A stretch of DNA of 64,000 bases from Anaerolineales bacterium (lineage in GTDB: Bacteria > Chloroflexota > Anaerolineae > 4572-78 > J111): positions 372,001-436,000 of the forward strand of contig JABTUK010000003.1 in assembly GCA_015075405.1 (NCBI GenBank), written 5' to 3'. The position numbers and the translations under genes are program-made. Every line of letters starts with the position of its first letter. Positions within the stretch are counted from its first letter, which is position 1. The notes beneath the pieces were generated by a model. It saw only the letters and a list, made by a program, of their open reading frames with translations, was not told the origin of the DNA and ran no database searches. Shown here piece after piece: positions 33,627 to 46,359 of this stretch.

Positions 33627-33690
33627 GAGTAGTCAGTAGTCAGTAACCAGTAGTCAGAAAAGATATCTGACTACTGAACTCTGATTACTA
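33627..33690. repeat. Short-period hairpin (AGTAGTCAGT type)
   Basis: Repeated AGTCAGT / AACCAGT units followed by the complementary TCTGACTACTGAACTCTGATTACT. It lies upstream of uvrB. Confidence 0.65.
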
Positions 33691-33778
33691 CCCTACTGGT
33701 TTAGAACAAAAGTTTCAGACAGGAAAGTATACCTTAGCGATAGGGAATTGGCAAAGTTATTTTTCACGGTGGGGTTAT

Positions 33779-34195
33779 TTAAAGGGGAAATTCGGTTTCA
33801 AACCCAGTGGTGCAGTTGACCAGTTCGTTGGCTGCTTTTACATTCTTGAGCACTTTAGCCATATTACCTTTTAAGGTAATCCGGCGGGTAAAGAGGGCCT
33901 TCATGGGGTCCAGCTTTTTTTCGGCAATAGCTTTCCAGGCGCTCACCGGCCCGCTGATGCAAAACTCCGGGTTGAGGGTGGTAGGGTCGGCCGGCACAAA
34001 CGCCTGGCGACATTGGCCGTGATACAGGTCGAGGTACATATGCACCGTTTCTTGCAGCCGGCCTTCGGGTTCGACGATGACGTATAAATCACCCTCCCAA
34101 TTTTTGGCCGCCTCGCGATAGGCCCGGCTCTTATTACATTCCTCGCCCAGACGCTTCACCCAGGCGTCGGTGGCAAAGGGAATTGCCTTTGACAT
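33779..34195 (-). CDS. SCP2 sterol-binding domain protein
   Basis: 138 residues. The pattern GDLYVIVEPEG, ADPTTLNPEFCISGPVSAWKAI and FTRRITLKGNMAKVLKN matches the SCP2/lipid-binding fold as found in small bacterial stand-alone proteins. It probably binds a hydrophobic ligand; the biological role is unknown. The start at 34195 (MSKAIPFAT) has GGGAGG upstream; the longer frame reaches into the tRNA promoter region. Divergent from tRNA-Val. Confidence 0.75.
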   Translation of the reverse strand: MSKAIPFATDAWVKRLGEECNKSRAYREAAKNWEGDLYVIVEPEGRLQETVHMYLDLYHGQCRQAFVPADPTTLNPEFCISGPVSAWKAIAEKKLDPMKALFTRRITLKGNMAKVLKNVKAANELVNCTTGFETEFPL

Positions 34196-34300
34196 AGTCT
34201 CACTCGCCTCCCATGCAATGTCTCTTCCGCTCATTATAACTGAGGCCGGTATTCGCACCAATCCCCCTTTAGCACTAATAAAACCAAGAACGTCCAAATT

Positions 34301-34328
34301 TTGCGCTTTTAAAAACCAATGGTATAAT
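34301..34328 (+). promoter_or_regulatory. Promoter of tRNA-Val
   Basis: TTGCGC (34301-34306), a 16-nt spacer and TATAAT (34323-34328), placing the start just before the tRNA at 34342. Confidence 0.7.
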
Positions 34329-34341
34329 CGTTACTTGTCAC

Positions 34342-34415
34342 GGGCGATTAGCTCAGTTGGTTAGAGCGCATGCTTGACATGCATGAGGTCACAAGTTCAA
34401 GTCTTGTATCGCCCA
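34342..34415 (+). tRNA. tRNA-Val (GAC anticodon)
   Basis: 74 nt with a complete cloverleaf: acceptor GGGCGAT / ATCGCCC, D-arm GCTC...GAGC, anticodon stem CATGC / GCATG around loop TTGACAT (anticodon GAC), T-arm ACAAG-TTCAAGT-CTTGT, discriminator A. The CCA end is not encoded. A weak hairpin and T7 run follow at about 34423-34449 and probably end the transcript. Confidence 0.95.
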
Positions 34416-34422
34416 CTCAATG

Positions 34423-34449
34423 AGTCTGGCCTTGTCCAGGCTTTTTTTA
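34423..34449 (+). terminator. Terminator after tRNA-Val
   Basis: GTCTGG and CCAGGC pair (one G-U) around CCTTGT, followed by a run of T. Confidence 0.6.
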
Positions 34450-34569
34450 TCTCAAACTATCCAACAATAACCAGAGGGTTAGGAGCCAGGGGCCGGGTCA
34501 ATCTTGTCCTCGATGCCTGACCCTCTATTTTATTTGCCCTATCTTACCCAAATGAAGGAGTTTTCAACT

Positions 34570-35841
34570 ATGACCCATCATTCAAGCGTCGCCACCGCCG
34601 ATGCCATCCTGGCCCCCGTAGACCCGGAAGTGCTAGAGGCCATCCGCTGCGAGCGGAAACGCCAGCGGGATCAGATTGAACTGATCGCCTCAGAAAACTA
34701 TGTTAGCGCGGCGGTGCTGGCCGCCCAGGGGTCGGTCTTGACCAATAAATACGCCGAAGGCTACCCCGGCGCGCGCTACTACGGCGGCTGTGAGTGTGTG
34801 GATGTTGTCGAAGAATTAGCCCGGCAGCGGGCCAGGAAAATATTTGGAGCGGAGCATGCCAACGTGCAGCCTCACTCCGGCTCCCAGGCCAATGCCGCTG
34901 TTTACCTGGCTTTGCTCAAACCCGGTGATACTGTTCTGGCCTTTAAGTTGGATCATGGCGGCCACCTAACTCACGGCATGAAGATCAACTTCTCCGGCCA
35001 CTACTATAATTTTGTTCACTATGGGGTTGACCCCGAAACCGAACGTCTCAATTACGACACCATTGCCGAACTGGCCCAACAGCACCGGCCTAAACTGCTC
35101 CTGGCCGGGGCCAGCGCCTATCCCCGCCAGTTCGATTTTGCCCGCCTGCGCGAAATTGCCGACAGCGTTGACGCTTATTTGGTGATGGACATGGCCCACA
35201 TTGCCGGGCTGATTGCCGCCGGCCTCCACCCCGACCCGATCCCCTATTGTGATGCAGTAACGACCACCACCCACAAAACGCTGCGCGGCCCGCGCGCCGG
35301 ATTGATCCTGTGTAAAGAAAAACATGCTAAGGCCATTGATAAGGCGGTCTTTCCGGGCATGCAAGGCGGCCCGCTGATGCACATCATCGCGGCCAAGGCA
35401 GTGGCTTTTCAGGAGGCGCTACAGCCGAGCTTTAAGGAGTACCAGCAAGCCATTATTGACAACGCTCAGGCGTTAGCCCAAACTCTGGTCGAGGGCGGGT
35501 TGCGGCTGGTGTCGGGCGGCACCGATAATCACCTGATGATGGTAGACCTGCGCCAGGCTAACATCACCGGCCAGGAAGGCGAAACTGTGCTGCACAAAGC
35601 CGGAATCACCACCAACAAAAACCTGATTCCCTTCGATCCGCAGCCGCCGCGTGTGACCAGTGGGGTGCGCCTGGGGACGCCTGCCGTTACCACCCGCGGC
35701 TTCCGCCAGGCCGAAATGAAGATTGTCGGCCAGGCTATCCTTAACACCGTTTTCCACGCCCACGATGAGGCCATGTTGAGCGAAGTGCGCCAGGTCACCG
35801 CCGAGTTGTGTGCCCGTTTCCCGGTGCCGGGGTTGGATTAA
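34570..35841 (+). CDS. glyA: Serine hydroxymethyltransferase
   Basis: 423 residues. It interconverts serine and glycine with tetrahydrofolate, using PLP. The PLP lysine lies in TTTHKTLRGPRAG. Other family marks: ELIASENYVS, NKYAEGYPGARYYGG and GTPAVTTRGF. The ATG at 34570 follows AAGGAG and is preferred to an upstream in-frame start at 34504. It stands alone. Confidence 0.97.
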   Translation: MTHHSSVATADAILAPVDPEVLEAIRCERKRQRDQIELIASENYVSAAVLAAQGSVLTNKYAEGYPGARYYGGCECVDVVEELARQRARKIFGAEHANVQPHSGSQANAAVYLALLKPGDTVLAFKLDHGGHLTHGMKINFSGHYYNFVHYGVDPETERLNYDTIAELAQQHRPKLLLAGASAYPRQFDFARLREIADSVDAYLVMDMAHIAGLIAAGLHPDPIPYCDAVTTTTHKTLRGPRAGLILCKEKHAKAIDKAVFPGMQGGPLMHIIAAKAVAFQEALQPSFKEYQQAIIDNAQALAQTLVEGGLRLVSGGTDNHLMMVDLRQANITGQEGETVLHKAGITTNKNLIPFDPQPPRVTSGVRLGTPAVTTRGFRQAEMKIVGQAILNTVFHAHDEAMLSEVRQVTAELCARFPVPGLD

Positions 35842-35932
35842 TGATCAATAATTAATGTTCAACGGTCAATTGCCAATGAGTCGAGCCAAATCGGTTGACT
35901 ATTGACAATTGATTGTTGACAATTGATAATTT
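35842..35932. repeat. Short-period hairpin between convergent glyA and HAD genes
   Basis: AATTGACA/ TTGACAATTGAT-type units on the right side complement TCAATTGCCAATGAG-type units on the left. It may serve as a terminator for both genes. Confidence 0.6.
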
Positions 35933-35934
35933 CG

Positions 35935-36546
35935 TCAAGCTACTCCGGTCATCTCTGCTAAAGCTTGCCGGGCGGCTTCGGGATTAGTAAAATGGATAGT
36001 CTGCATGCCCACAGTTTTGGCCCCTTCGATATTTTGGATAAAATCATCAATAAAGAGGGCTTCGGCGGGGGCAACGCCTACGCTCTCGGCGGCCAGGTGG
36101 TAAATGCGAAGGTCGGGTTTCATCAGGCCGACTTCGGAGGAAATGACCACGCCATCAAAGAGATGGATAAAAGGATAAACCTCAACCCATAAGCGGCGGG
36201 CGACATCCCAAAAGTTGCTCAATAAGCCGGTGCGATAACCGGCCTGTCGCAAGCGTTGGATGTGGGCAATGAGGGCCTCATCCAGCGCATCGCCGGCAAA
36301 AAAATCACGGCGCAGTTCGGTCAGTTCCGGTTCGGCCAATTGAAAGTAATCCCCCAACCAGCGCCAATGAGCGGCGCTGGTTTTTTCTCCCAGTTGGGCT
36401 TGCCGGCCCGACTCGCCGCTAAAAACAAAGGTTTCAAATTTCCACGGGTCCAGTCCCAGGCGAGCGGCCCATTTTTCGCGCCCGGTCCGGCTCTGGGTGC
36501 GAATGAGCACCCCGCCGACATCGAAGATAACCGCCTTAAGCGTCAT
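35935..36546 (-). CDS. HAD family hydrolase (HAD-IA)
   Basis: 203 residues. Motif I is FDVGGVLI with the nucleophilic Asp, motif II is LLSNFWD, motif III is KPDLRIY, and motif IV is LFIDDFIQN. The small alpha-helical cap and DVGG signature resemble sugar-phosphatase-like members such as YihX. Substrate unknown. The ATG at 36546 (MTLKAVIF) is favoured over one two codons earlier. Confidence 0.88.
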   Translation of the reverse strand: MTLKAVIFDVGGVLIRTQSRTGREKWAARLGLDPWKFETFVFSGESGRQAQLGEKTSAAHWRWLGDYFQLAEPELTELRRDFFAGDALDEALIAHIQRLRQAGYRTGLLSNFWDVARRLWVEVYPFIHLFDGVVISSEVGLMKPDLRIYHLAAESVGVAPAEALFIDDFIQNIEGAKTVGMQTIHFTNPEAARQALAEMTGVA

Positions 36547-36740
36547 TAACATTACTCCTGTTTACAGCTATACCGTCCAGGTTCGATCATACCGCCATAC
36601 CCCAATAAAGCCAAATTCAAGATTTTTAGACCCTCAACTTGGCCCTCCGCCAGGCCTGAGCTAAGATCATAAGAGAGACAAAAGTGTCTTTCAAACACAA
36701 TTCAAATCTATTTGTGTTAAGCTATAATATAAAAAAGGCG

Positions 36741-36826
36741 CCGCCCCGCGCCCGTGTGGAAAGAGGGCGATTGGGGCATTAAGCACGGGGCGCAGCTCCG
36801 CCGCCCCGCGCCCGTGTGGAAAGAGG
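36741..36826 (+). repeat. Duplicated 26-bp translation-start region
   Basis: An identical 26-bp segment containing CCCGTGTGGAAAGAGG occurs at 36741-36766 and 36801-36826, spaced 60 bp apart. The second copy supplies the GAGG ribosome site of the kinase at 36832; the first offers an upstream in-frame GTG. A TATAAT at 36723-36728 lies just upstream and may be the -10. Confidence 0.8.
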
Positions 36827-36831
36827 AATTT

Positions 36832-38934
36832 GTGAGTCTGATCGGCCAAACACTTGGTCAATATCAAATTGTTGAATTTATCGGCGCTGGCGGCATGGCC
36901 AGCGTTTACAAAGCCTACCAGTCTAGCCTGGACCGCCACGTTGCCATCAAGGTGCTGCCGGCGCAGCACGCCCTGACCCCCGGTTACAAAGAGCGTTTTA
37001 TCCAGGAAGCCAGGGCTGTAGCTCAGTTGAGCCATCCCAACATCCTGCCCATCTATGATTTTGGCCTGGAAGGCGATCTCAGCTATTTTGTCATGAAATA
37101 TGTCCCCGACCATACCCTGGCCGATTTGATGGGGCAACCGCTGGACTTGATCCGGGTGAGTCATATTGTGGGTCAACTGGCCGGGGCGCTGGACCATGCC
37201 CACGCCAAAGGGATTGTTCATCGTGATGTCAAGCCATCCAATATGCTCCTGGAAGGCGACTGGCTGCTGCTGACCGATTTTGGCCTGGCCAAAATCACCG
37301 AAGCTAGCACTGTCATCACCAGTACCGGGCACATCTTTGGCACGCCGGCTTATGTGTCGCCGGAGCAGGCCGAAGGCTTGCCCCTGGACCACCGCACCGA
37401 TATTTACTCGTTAGGCATTGTGATGTACGAGATGGTGGTGGGACGGGTGCCCTTTGAAGGCAGCACTGCCATGCGTATCATTAATAAACATATCCACGAG
37501 CTGCCTCCGCCGCCCAGCACCCTCAGACCCGACCTGCCGGCAGTGGTGGAACAGGTCATGCTCAAAGCTATTGCCAAGAAACCGGAAGATCGTTATTTCC
37601 GTGCCCTTGATTTGACCATCGCTCTGCGCGAAGCTGTAGAAAGCGCCTCCCGGCCTAAACACCGCATAGACAAACCAGCCATGCCGGCCTTGCGCCCCGA
37701 AGAAATTCCAGCTCAACCACCTGTTGCCAGAGCTGTTCCGCCGTTGGAGGCAAAAGCAGTGGCTGCGGCATCACCACCCAAGCAGGGCCGGCCCTTCTCT
37801 TATTTCGGCTTGAGCCTGTTGGTCGTCATCCTGCTGTTATCGTTAATCGGCGGCGCGTTTTTCTTTTTCACCCCCGGCGAGGGCGCCGACGAGTCCGCTT
37901 TGGCGGCGGCAACTTCTGGCTCGCCTACTCCGGCGGCGGTGAGTCCTACCTCTACCCCGACGCATTTGGCTACTGCCACGCCGGTTTCGCCAACCGCCAG
38001 CCCTATGCCGACAGCCACACTGCCAGCCGCTACGGCTCTCCCGACTGCCACCTCACCCGCTGCCGCGCCGACTTCTCTCTCTGCGCCATCAATCAGCGGC
38101 ACGCTGGCTATTCCGGTTAAAGTTGGGCCGGAATTTAAGGTTTTTCTCACCGGCTTTGATGGGGCTGGGATTAATGGCCCGGCCCCCGTGAGCCTGGGCA
38201 ACGCCCGCCAGCCGATGTTTCGTCGTGACGGGCAGGCTATTGTGGTCAATGGTACGGAAACCGGCGCGTTGCGGGGAATTTTTGTCACCGACAGCCAGGG
38301 CGGTGGACCTCAGCCGCTAAATGATCGGGGTGAGGCGTTTTGGCCAGTCTGGTCGCCTGATGGCACACAGTTGAGCTTTGTTGACTTGGACAAAGGGCGT
38401 ACTGTCTTTCGCCAAAACAGCCAGCTTGCCAAATCGGAGGCCGATTATACTCAAGTCCAGATCAATAACGTCAACCTGACGGCCAATAATCTGGTTTGGT
38501 CCGACGATAATCGGCTTATTTTTCAGGGCTGCGCCGATTGGCTGGGCCAATCGGGCGAGTGCGGTATTTGGGCCGCTGATGCTGCTACGCTGGAGCCGGT
38601 TCGGCTTACCTCCAATGGTGGCTTGCCCACTGATGCCAGAAATGGTTTGCTCACCTACATGCTGGCCGAAGACGGCGACTGGGAGATTTATCTGATTTGG
38701 CTCAACAGCGGAGAGTCTCTCAAGCTTACCGACAACACCAGTCAGGACGGCCTGGCCGCCCTCGCCCCGGATGGGCAGAGCGTCGCTTATGTTTCTGACG
38801 AGTCCGGCAGTTGGGCCGTCTGGACCATTACCTTGAGTGACAAACAGAAACAGAAGTGGTTTGAGTTTGATCCACAGCGGGCCACCATTGATGTAAATAA
38901 TTGGTCTGAAGAACGCATGAGTTGGACCCATTAG
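36832..38934 (+). CDS. Membrane Ser/Thr protein kinase with extracellular beta-propeller
   Basis: About 700 residues from GTG 36832. Kinase domain ~1-265 with GAGGMASVYKA, VAIKVL, HRDVKPSN, DFGLA and GTPAYVSPEQ, all catalytic residues intact (PknB-like). A transmembrane helix follows (~323-344, YFGLSLLVVILLLSLIGGAFFFF). Then comes a Thr/Pro/Ala-rich stalk, and a C-terminal region with TolB/PD40-like repeats (FWPVWSPDGTQLSFVD, AALAPDGQSVAYVSDESG), probably outside the cell. It may sense a cell-surface signal and phosphorylate cytoplasmic proteins. An upstream GTG at 36754 would add 26 residues made from a duplicated segment and is considered less likely. Confidence 0.92.
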   Translation: MSLIGQTLGQYQIVEFIGAGGMASVYKAYQSSLDRHVAIKVLPAQHALTPGYKERFIQEARAVAQLSHPNILPIYDFGLEGDLSYFVMKYVPDHTLADLMGQPLDLIRVSHIVGQLAGALDHAHAKGIVHRDVKPSNMLLEGDWLLLTDFGLAKITEASTVITSTGHIFGTPAYVSPEQAEGLPLDHRTDIYSLGIVMYEMVVGRVPFEGSTAMRIINKHIHELPPPPSTLRPDLPAVVEQVMLKAIAKKPEDRYFRALDLTIALREAVESASRPKHRIDKPAMPALRPEEIPAQPPVARAVPPLEAKAVAAASPPKQGRPFSYFGLSLLVVILLLSLIGGAFFFFTPGEGADESALAAATSGSPTPAAVSPTSTPTHLATATPVSPTASPMPTATLPAATALPTATSPAAAPTSLSAPSISGTLAIPVKVGPEFKVFLTGFDGAGINGPAPVSLGNARQPMFRRDGQAIVVNGTETGALRGIFVTDSQGGGPQPLNDRGEAFWPVWSPDGTQLSFVDLDKGRTVFRQNSQLAKSEADYTQVQINNVNLTANNLVWSDDNRLIFQGCADWLGQSGECGIWAADAATLEPVRLTSNGGLPTDARNGLLTYMLAEDGDWEIYLIWLNSGESLKLTDNTSQDGLAALAPDGQSVAYVSDESGSWAVWTITLSDKQKQKWFEFDPQRATIDVNNWSEERMSWTH

Positions 38935-38936
38935 CC

Positions 38937-38974
38937 ATAAAAAAGACTCGCAGGGAGTTGAACCCTGCGAGTCT
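38937..38974 (-). terminator. Terminator of the rpoC-rpsU transcript
   Basis: A perfect 12-bp stem (38944-38955 and 38963-38974) with a 7-nt loop. On the minus strand it is followed by TTTTTT, directly after the rpsU stop, which lies 30 bases before it. Confidence 0.88.
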
Positions 38975-39003
38975 CGTAACTCTAGTGGGAGGTGAGGGGC
39001 AGC

Positions 39004-39204
39004 CTACAGCGTAGGCTGCCGGCGCATCATCTTGCGGCGCGCTTTGCGGATAGCCCGCTGCTTCGCCAGACGGCGCTGCTCGCTTTTAGAAACAAACCAG
39101 CGCTTTTTGCGGTAGGTGCTTAAGACCCGAGCCTTGACAATTTCTTTCCTGAATCGCTTCAACAAAGAATCTTGAGACTCGCCAGAGCGTAGTTCGACAC
39201 TCAT
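39004..39204 (-). CDS. rpsU: Ribosomal protein bS21
   Basis: 66 residues, very basic. MSVELRSGESQDSLLKRFRKEI and YRKKRWFVSKSEQRRLAKQRAIRKARRKM are typical of S21. It belongs to the 30S subunit and helps translation initiation. GGGGGTGAGGGTGAA lies directly before the ATG at 39204. It is 48 nt after rpoC and probably shares its transcript. Confidence 0.94.
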   Translation of the reverse strand: MSVELRSGESQDSLLKRFRKEIVKARVLSTYRKKRWFVSKSEQRRLAKQRAIRKARRKMMRRQPTL

Positions 39205-39252
39205 TTCACCCTCACCCCCTTTCACTCAGAAATTTCATGAGCCCATAGACTC

Positions 39253-43518
<4,266 letters not shown>

Positions 43519-43544
43519 AATAAACCTCCTTAGCTAAAACAATA

Positions 43545-43590
43545 AAAAAATTAAGAATTAAGAATTTAGAAATTAGAAATCAGGCAGAGA
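43545..43590. repeat. Heptamer-period repeat (ATTAAGA type)
   Basis: Imperfect 7-nt units ATTAAGA, ATTTAGA, AATTAGA and AATCAGG just upstream of rpoC, with partly complementary TTCTTATTTCT units near 43616-43640. Confidence 0.6.
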
Positions 43591-43632
43591 ATACTGAAGT
43601 GGACTGGAGCGCATTTTCTTATTTCTACTTTC

Positions 43633-44529
43633 TTATTTCTGATTTTGATTATTCTCATGCACCGCCAGATACTGCTCGGTGATGGCTTTGGTTTGATGGC
43701 CCAACCGCTCTGAAACGAGGCCCAAATCCTGGGTTTCCGAAAATAACTGGAGCGCAAACGTGCGCCGCAGCGATTGAGCCGAGACCCCCTCCAAACCGAC
43801 CGCTTTGGCGCAGTCGCTAATGATGCGCTGCACGGTGCGTTGAGAGATGGGCCGGCCCTCCTGGCTGAGAAAAAAATGCTCGGTGGCGGAAGTTTGAGGC
43901 CGGACTTTTAAATATTCGTGCAAGGCTTTGCACACATCACCGGCCAGCGGTAAATGCCGGGTTTTTGTTTCACTGTCAGACCACTCTCGGCACACCTTGA
44001 GTTGAACCCCCGGATACTCAAACTCCAAATCGTCTTTTTTCAAGGCCACAATTTCGCTCACTTTTAAGCCGGTGCGCAAGAGTAACTGCAAAATTGCCAG
44101 GTCACGCCGCACCAAACCAGCCCGCGAGCCATGCTGAGCCGCCGCCAGCAGCCGGGCGGTTTCATCGGCTGAGAGGGGCCGCGAGAGAGCCTGGCCGTTT
44201 TCCTGAACCAGGGCTATTTCACTGGTCGGGTCTGCGGCAACATCGCCCATTTCTTTGGCCAGGGCAAAAAACTTTCTGAGCGCCATCATGTGCCGATTGA
44301 CGGTAGCCGCCGCCCGGTTGAGTTCTTGAGCCAGATGAAAGCGATAGCGGCGAACCTGATCGGGGCTGACCTGGGTTAACGAGAAATGCTGGCCGATTTC
44401 GCGCTTACCCCAGCGCAGAAAAACCCGCAGGTCGGCCAGGTAGTTCACCACCGTCGAGGCTGACATTTCGGCTTCGGTCAAACTTTCTTCAAATTTGAGG
44501 AGCATTATTTCGTCTTGATCCGAAACCAT
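43633..44529 (-). CDS. Tyrosine recombinase-like protein (XerC/D family) with altered active site
   Basis: 298 residues, the length of XerC/D, with an N-terminal SAM-like DNA-binding domain (~10-95) and a C-terminal catalytic fold. The catalytic set is changed. The first Arg (usually TGLRxSEL) is K156 in TGLKVSEI. The His of HxLR is Q252 (QSLRR). K189, R255, H278 (LGHQ) and nucleophile Y287 remain. Known mutants of either changed position are strongly impaired in family members, so it may bind DNA without efficient strand exchange. It lies between prfB and rpoC, about 115 nt from rpoC, with no nearby attachment site or mobile cargo. Confidence 0.85.
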   Translation of the reverse strand: MVSDQDEIMLLKFEESLTEAEMSASTVVNYLADLRVFLRWGKREIGQHFSLTQVSPDQVRRYRFHLAQELNRAAATVNRHMMALRKFFALAKEMGDVAADPTSEIALVQENGQALSRPLSADETARLLAAAQHGSRAGLVRRDLAILQLLLRTGLKVSEIVALKKDDLEFEYPGVQLKVCREWSDSETKTRHLPLAGDVCKALHEYLKVRPQTSATEHFFLSQEGRPISQRTVQRIISDCAKAVGLEGVSAQSLRRTFALQLFSETQDLGLVSERLGHQTKAITEQYLAVHENNQNQK

Positions 44530-44565
44530 ACTGCCCGGCTCAACCTACCTGCACTCAGAGACAAC

Positions 44566-44596
44566 AAAAATTGCGCCAGTAAAACCAGGGCGCAAT
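44566..44596 (-). terminator. Terminator after prfB
   Basis: ATTGCGCC (44570-44577) and GGCGCAAT (44589-44596) pair around a 11-nt loop. On the minus strand the stem is followed by TTTTTG. It lies between prfB and the Xer-like gene. Confidence 0.7.
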
Positions 44597-44689
44597 CTTC
44601 ACAGATTGTTTATAGGGTTGGGGTCGAAAATAGTAGTGTTTACTTTATACGCAAGAATTATAACAGGCAGATAAGTATATGTCAAATGA

Positions 44690-44776
44690 GGCGAAGAAGA
44701 GTGAGGCGAGGAAACGTGAGGCGAGGACGCGAAAATTCTTCGCCTCCTCGCCTCCTCGCCTCATCGCCTCTCCGCC
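44690..44776. repeat. Short-period hairpin (GAGGCGA / TCGCCTC type)
   Basis: Left arm carries GTGAGGCGAGGA-type units, right arm TCGCCTCC units with a period of about 8, meeting at AAAATTCTT. It overlaps the last codons of prfB, whose C-terminal EGEAERR comes from it. Confidence 0.7.
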
Positions 44777-45877
44777 TCACCTTCGCCAATAGTGTAGCGC
44801 AGGTAGGCTTCAATAAACCCATCCAGGCGACCATCCAGCACGGCCTCGGCATTGCCGACTTCATAATCGGTGCGATGGTCTTTGACCATTTTATAGGGGT
44901 GCAACACGTAGGAGCGAATCTGGTTGCCCCAACCGGCCTCGACGTGTTTGCCCTTGAGCCGGGCCTGTTCTTCCTCTTGCTTTTTCAATTCCATATCATA
45001 CAAGCGCCCCCGCAAGATGCGGAAAGCAGTTTCCTTATTTTGCAGTTGACTGCGCTCGTTTTGGCAGGTGACGATAATGCCGGTCGGCAGGTGTTTGAGC
45101 CGGATCGCGGTCGAGTTTTTCTGCACATTTTGCCCACCCGCGCCCGCCGATTTGTAGACATCAACTTCAACGTCTTCGGGCCTGATTTCGATGTCAATAT
45201 CGGTGTCAATATCGGGCACTACCTCAACCAGGGCAAAGGAGGTGTGGCGGCGGCTATTAGCGTCGAAGGGTGAAATGCGGACCAGCCGGTGGACGCCGCG
45301 CTCGGTTTTGAGGTAGCCGTAGGCATACTCGCCCTCGATTTCCATGGTCACACTTTTAAGGCCCGCTTCTTCGCCTTCAGTCTGGTCTATCAGGGTGGCT
45401 TTGTAACCGCCGGCCTCCGCCCAGCGCAGATACATGCGCATGAGCATCTCGGTCCAATCCTGGCTTTCGGTGCCGCCGGCCCCGGCGTGGATGGAAAGCA
45501 GGGCCGCATTTTTATCGTGCGGACCGGATAGGACCAGTTGAAATTGCAGCTTTTCCAGCAGCGTGGTCAGGGAGTCTACCTCTTCGGTCAGTTCGGCCAG
45601 CAGCGAGTCATCCTCTTCCTCAGTAGCCATCTCGATCAGGTCAAGCGCATCCTTGACCCGCCGATCCACGCCCTGCCAGGTTTCCACTTCCTCGCGCAGT
45701 TCCGAGAGGCGGCGCATCTTTTCCTGGGCCTCGCGCTGGTCGTTCCAAAAATCCGGCTGGCCGGACTCTTTTTCTAAGGTTTCAATCTGTTTCGCTTTGC
45801 CGGCGATGTCAAAGACGCTCCAGGATTGAACCGATCCGCTGGTTCAGATCGGTAAGTCGGCTGCGTAGTTCTTCCAT
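44761..45877 (-). CDS. prfB: Peptide chain release factor 2, with programmed +1 frameshift
   Basis: Translation starts at ATG 45877 (MEELRSRLTDL), preceded by AGGAG nine bases upstream. After 22 codons the frame meets CTT TGA C (45814-45808), the classical RF2 frameshift site, with an internal GGAG three bases before CTT. A +1 slip continues as DIAGKAKQIE... to give 371 residues. The codon-recognition motif is SPF (RISPFDANS) and the catalytic motif is GGQ (AGAGGQNVQ). RF2 ends translation at UGA and UAA and regulates its own synthesis through this in-frame UGA. The zero frame alone yields only the 22-residue peptide. Confidence 0.96.
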
Positions 45878-45962
45878 AAGTAATTGCTCCTTGAGTTAAT
45901 TCTGACGGTGATAGAGGGTCTATGCTTACAAAACCCAAACGAGGATTATAGCATAGTTTCTG

Positions 45963-46011
45963 GACAAAGGCGAAGGGCGTACTATCGCTTTTCTCGCCCT
46001 TCGTCTTTGTC
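45963..46011. repeat. Inverted repeat between prfB and the VapBC-like genes
   Basis: 17-bp arms (one mismatch) reading GACAAAGGCGAAGGGCG and its complement, around a 15-nt loop. A T-rich stretch follows on the plus strand, but no plus-strand gene precedes it. Confidence 0.65.
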
Positions 46012-46083
46012 GTTTCTTTTGTTCTTCATATTTGTCTATGCTACAATTATTTCATCTTCAAGGATAAGGATGGATAATAGACT

Positions 46084-46359
46084 ATGGCAACTATTACCTT
46101 AAGTGTGCCCGATGATTTGGCTCAAAAACTCCAGCAGGTAGACCAGAACATGTTCATGGAAGCTCTCAGAAAAGTTCTTGACTCTCCTCAAATCACTGCA
46201 AGTCAAAATCCCCTGTTACCCGAAGCCAATTTTCAGATTTCTAAAGAGGAATGGAAAAAACGTTTGCTGAGAATCTCAGCCTGGTCTGATGAGGAAGTGG
46301 CTGAAATCGAACGAGCCAGAGAGTACCTTAACCAATGGCAACCGCGCCGGCTCTTTTAG
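46084..46359 (+). CDS. Probable VapB-like antitoxin
   Basis: 91 residues. MATITLSVPDDLAQKLQQVD is like the opening of small antitoxins paired with PIN toxins, and the acidic C-terminal helix region (WSDEEVAEIERARE) could bind the toxin. It overlaps the PIN gene by 25 bases, as expected for a toxin-antitoxin pair. The family is not certain from sequence alone; position is the main evidence. Confidence 0.7.
   Translation: MATITLSVPDDLAQKLQQVDQNMFMEALRKVLDSPQITASQNPLLPEANFQISKEEWKKRLLRISAWSDEEVAEIERAREYLNQWQPRRLF

Noticed and set aside
45963..46011. Inverted repeat considered as a plus-strand terminator
   Set aside because: No plus-strand gene lies upstream and the T-rich side faces away from prfB, so only an inverted repeat is reported.
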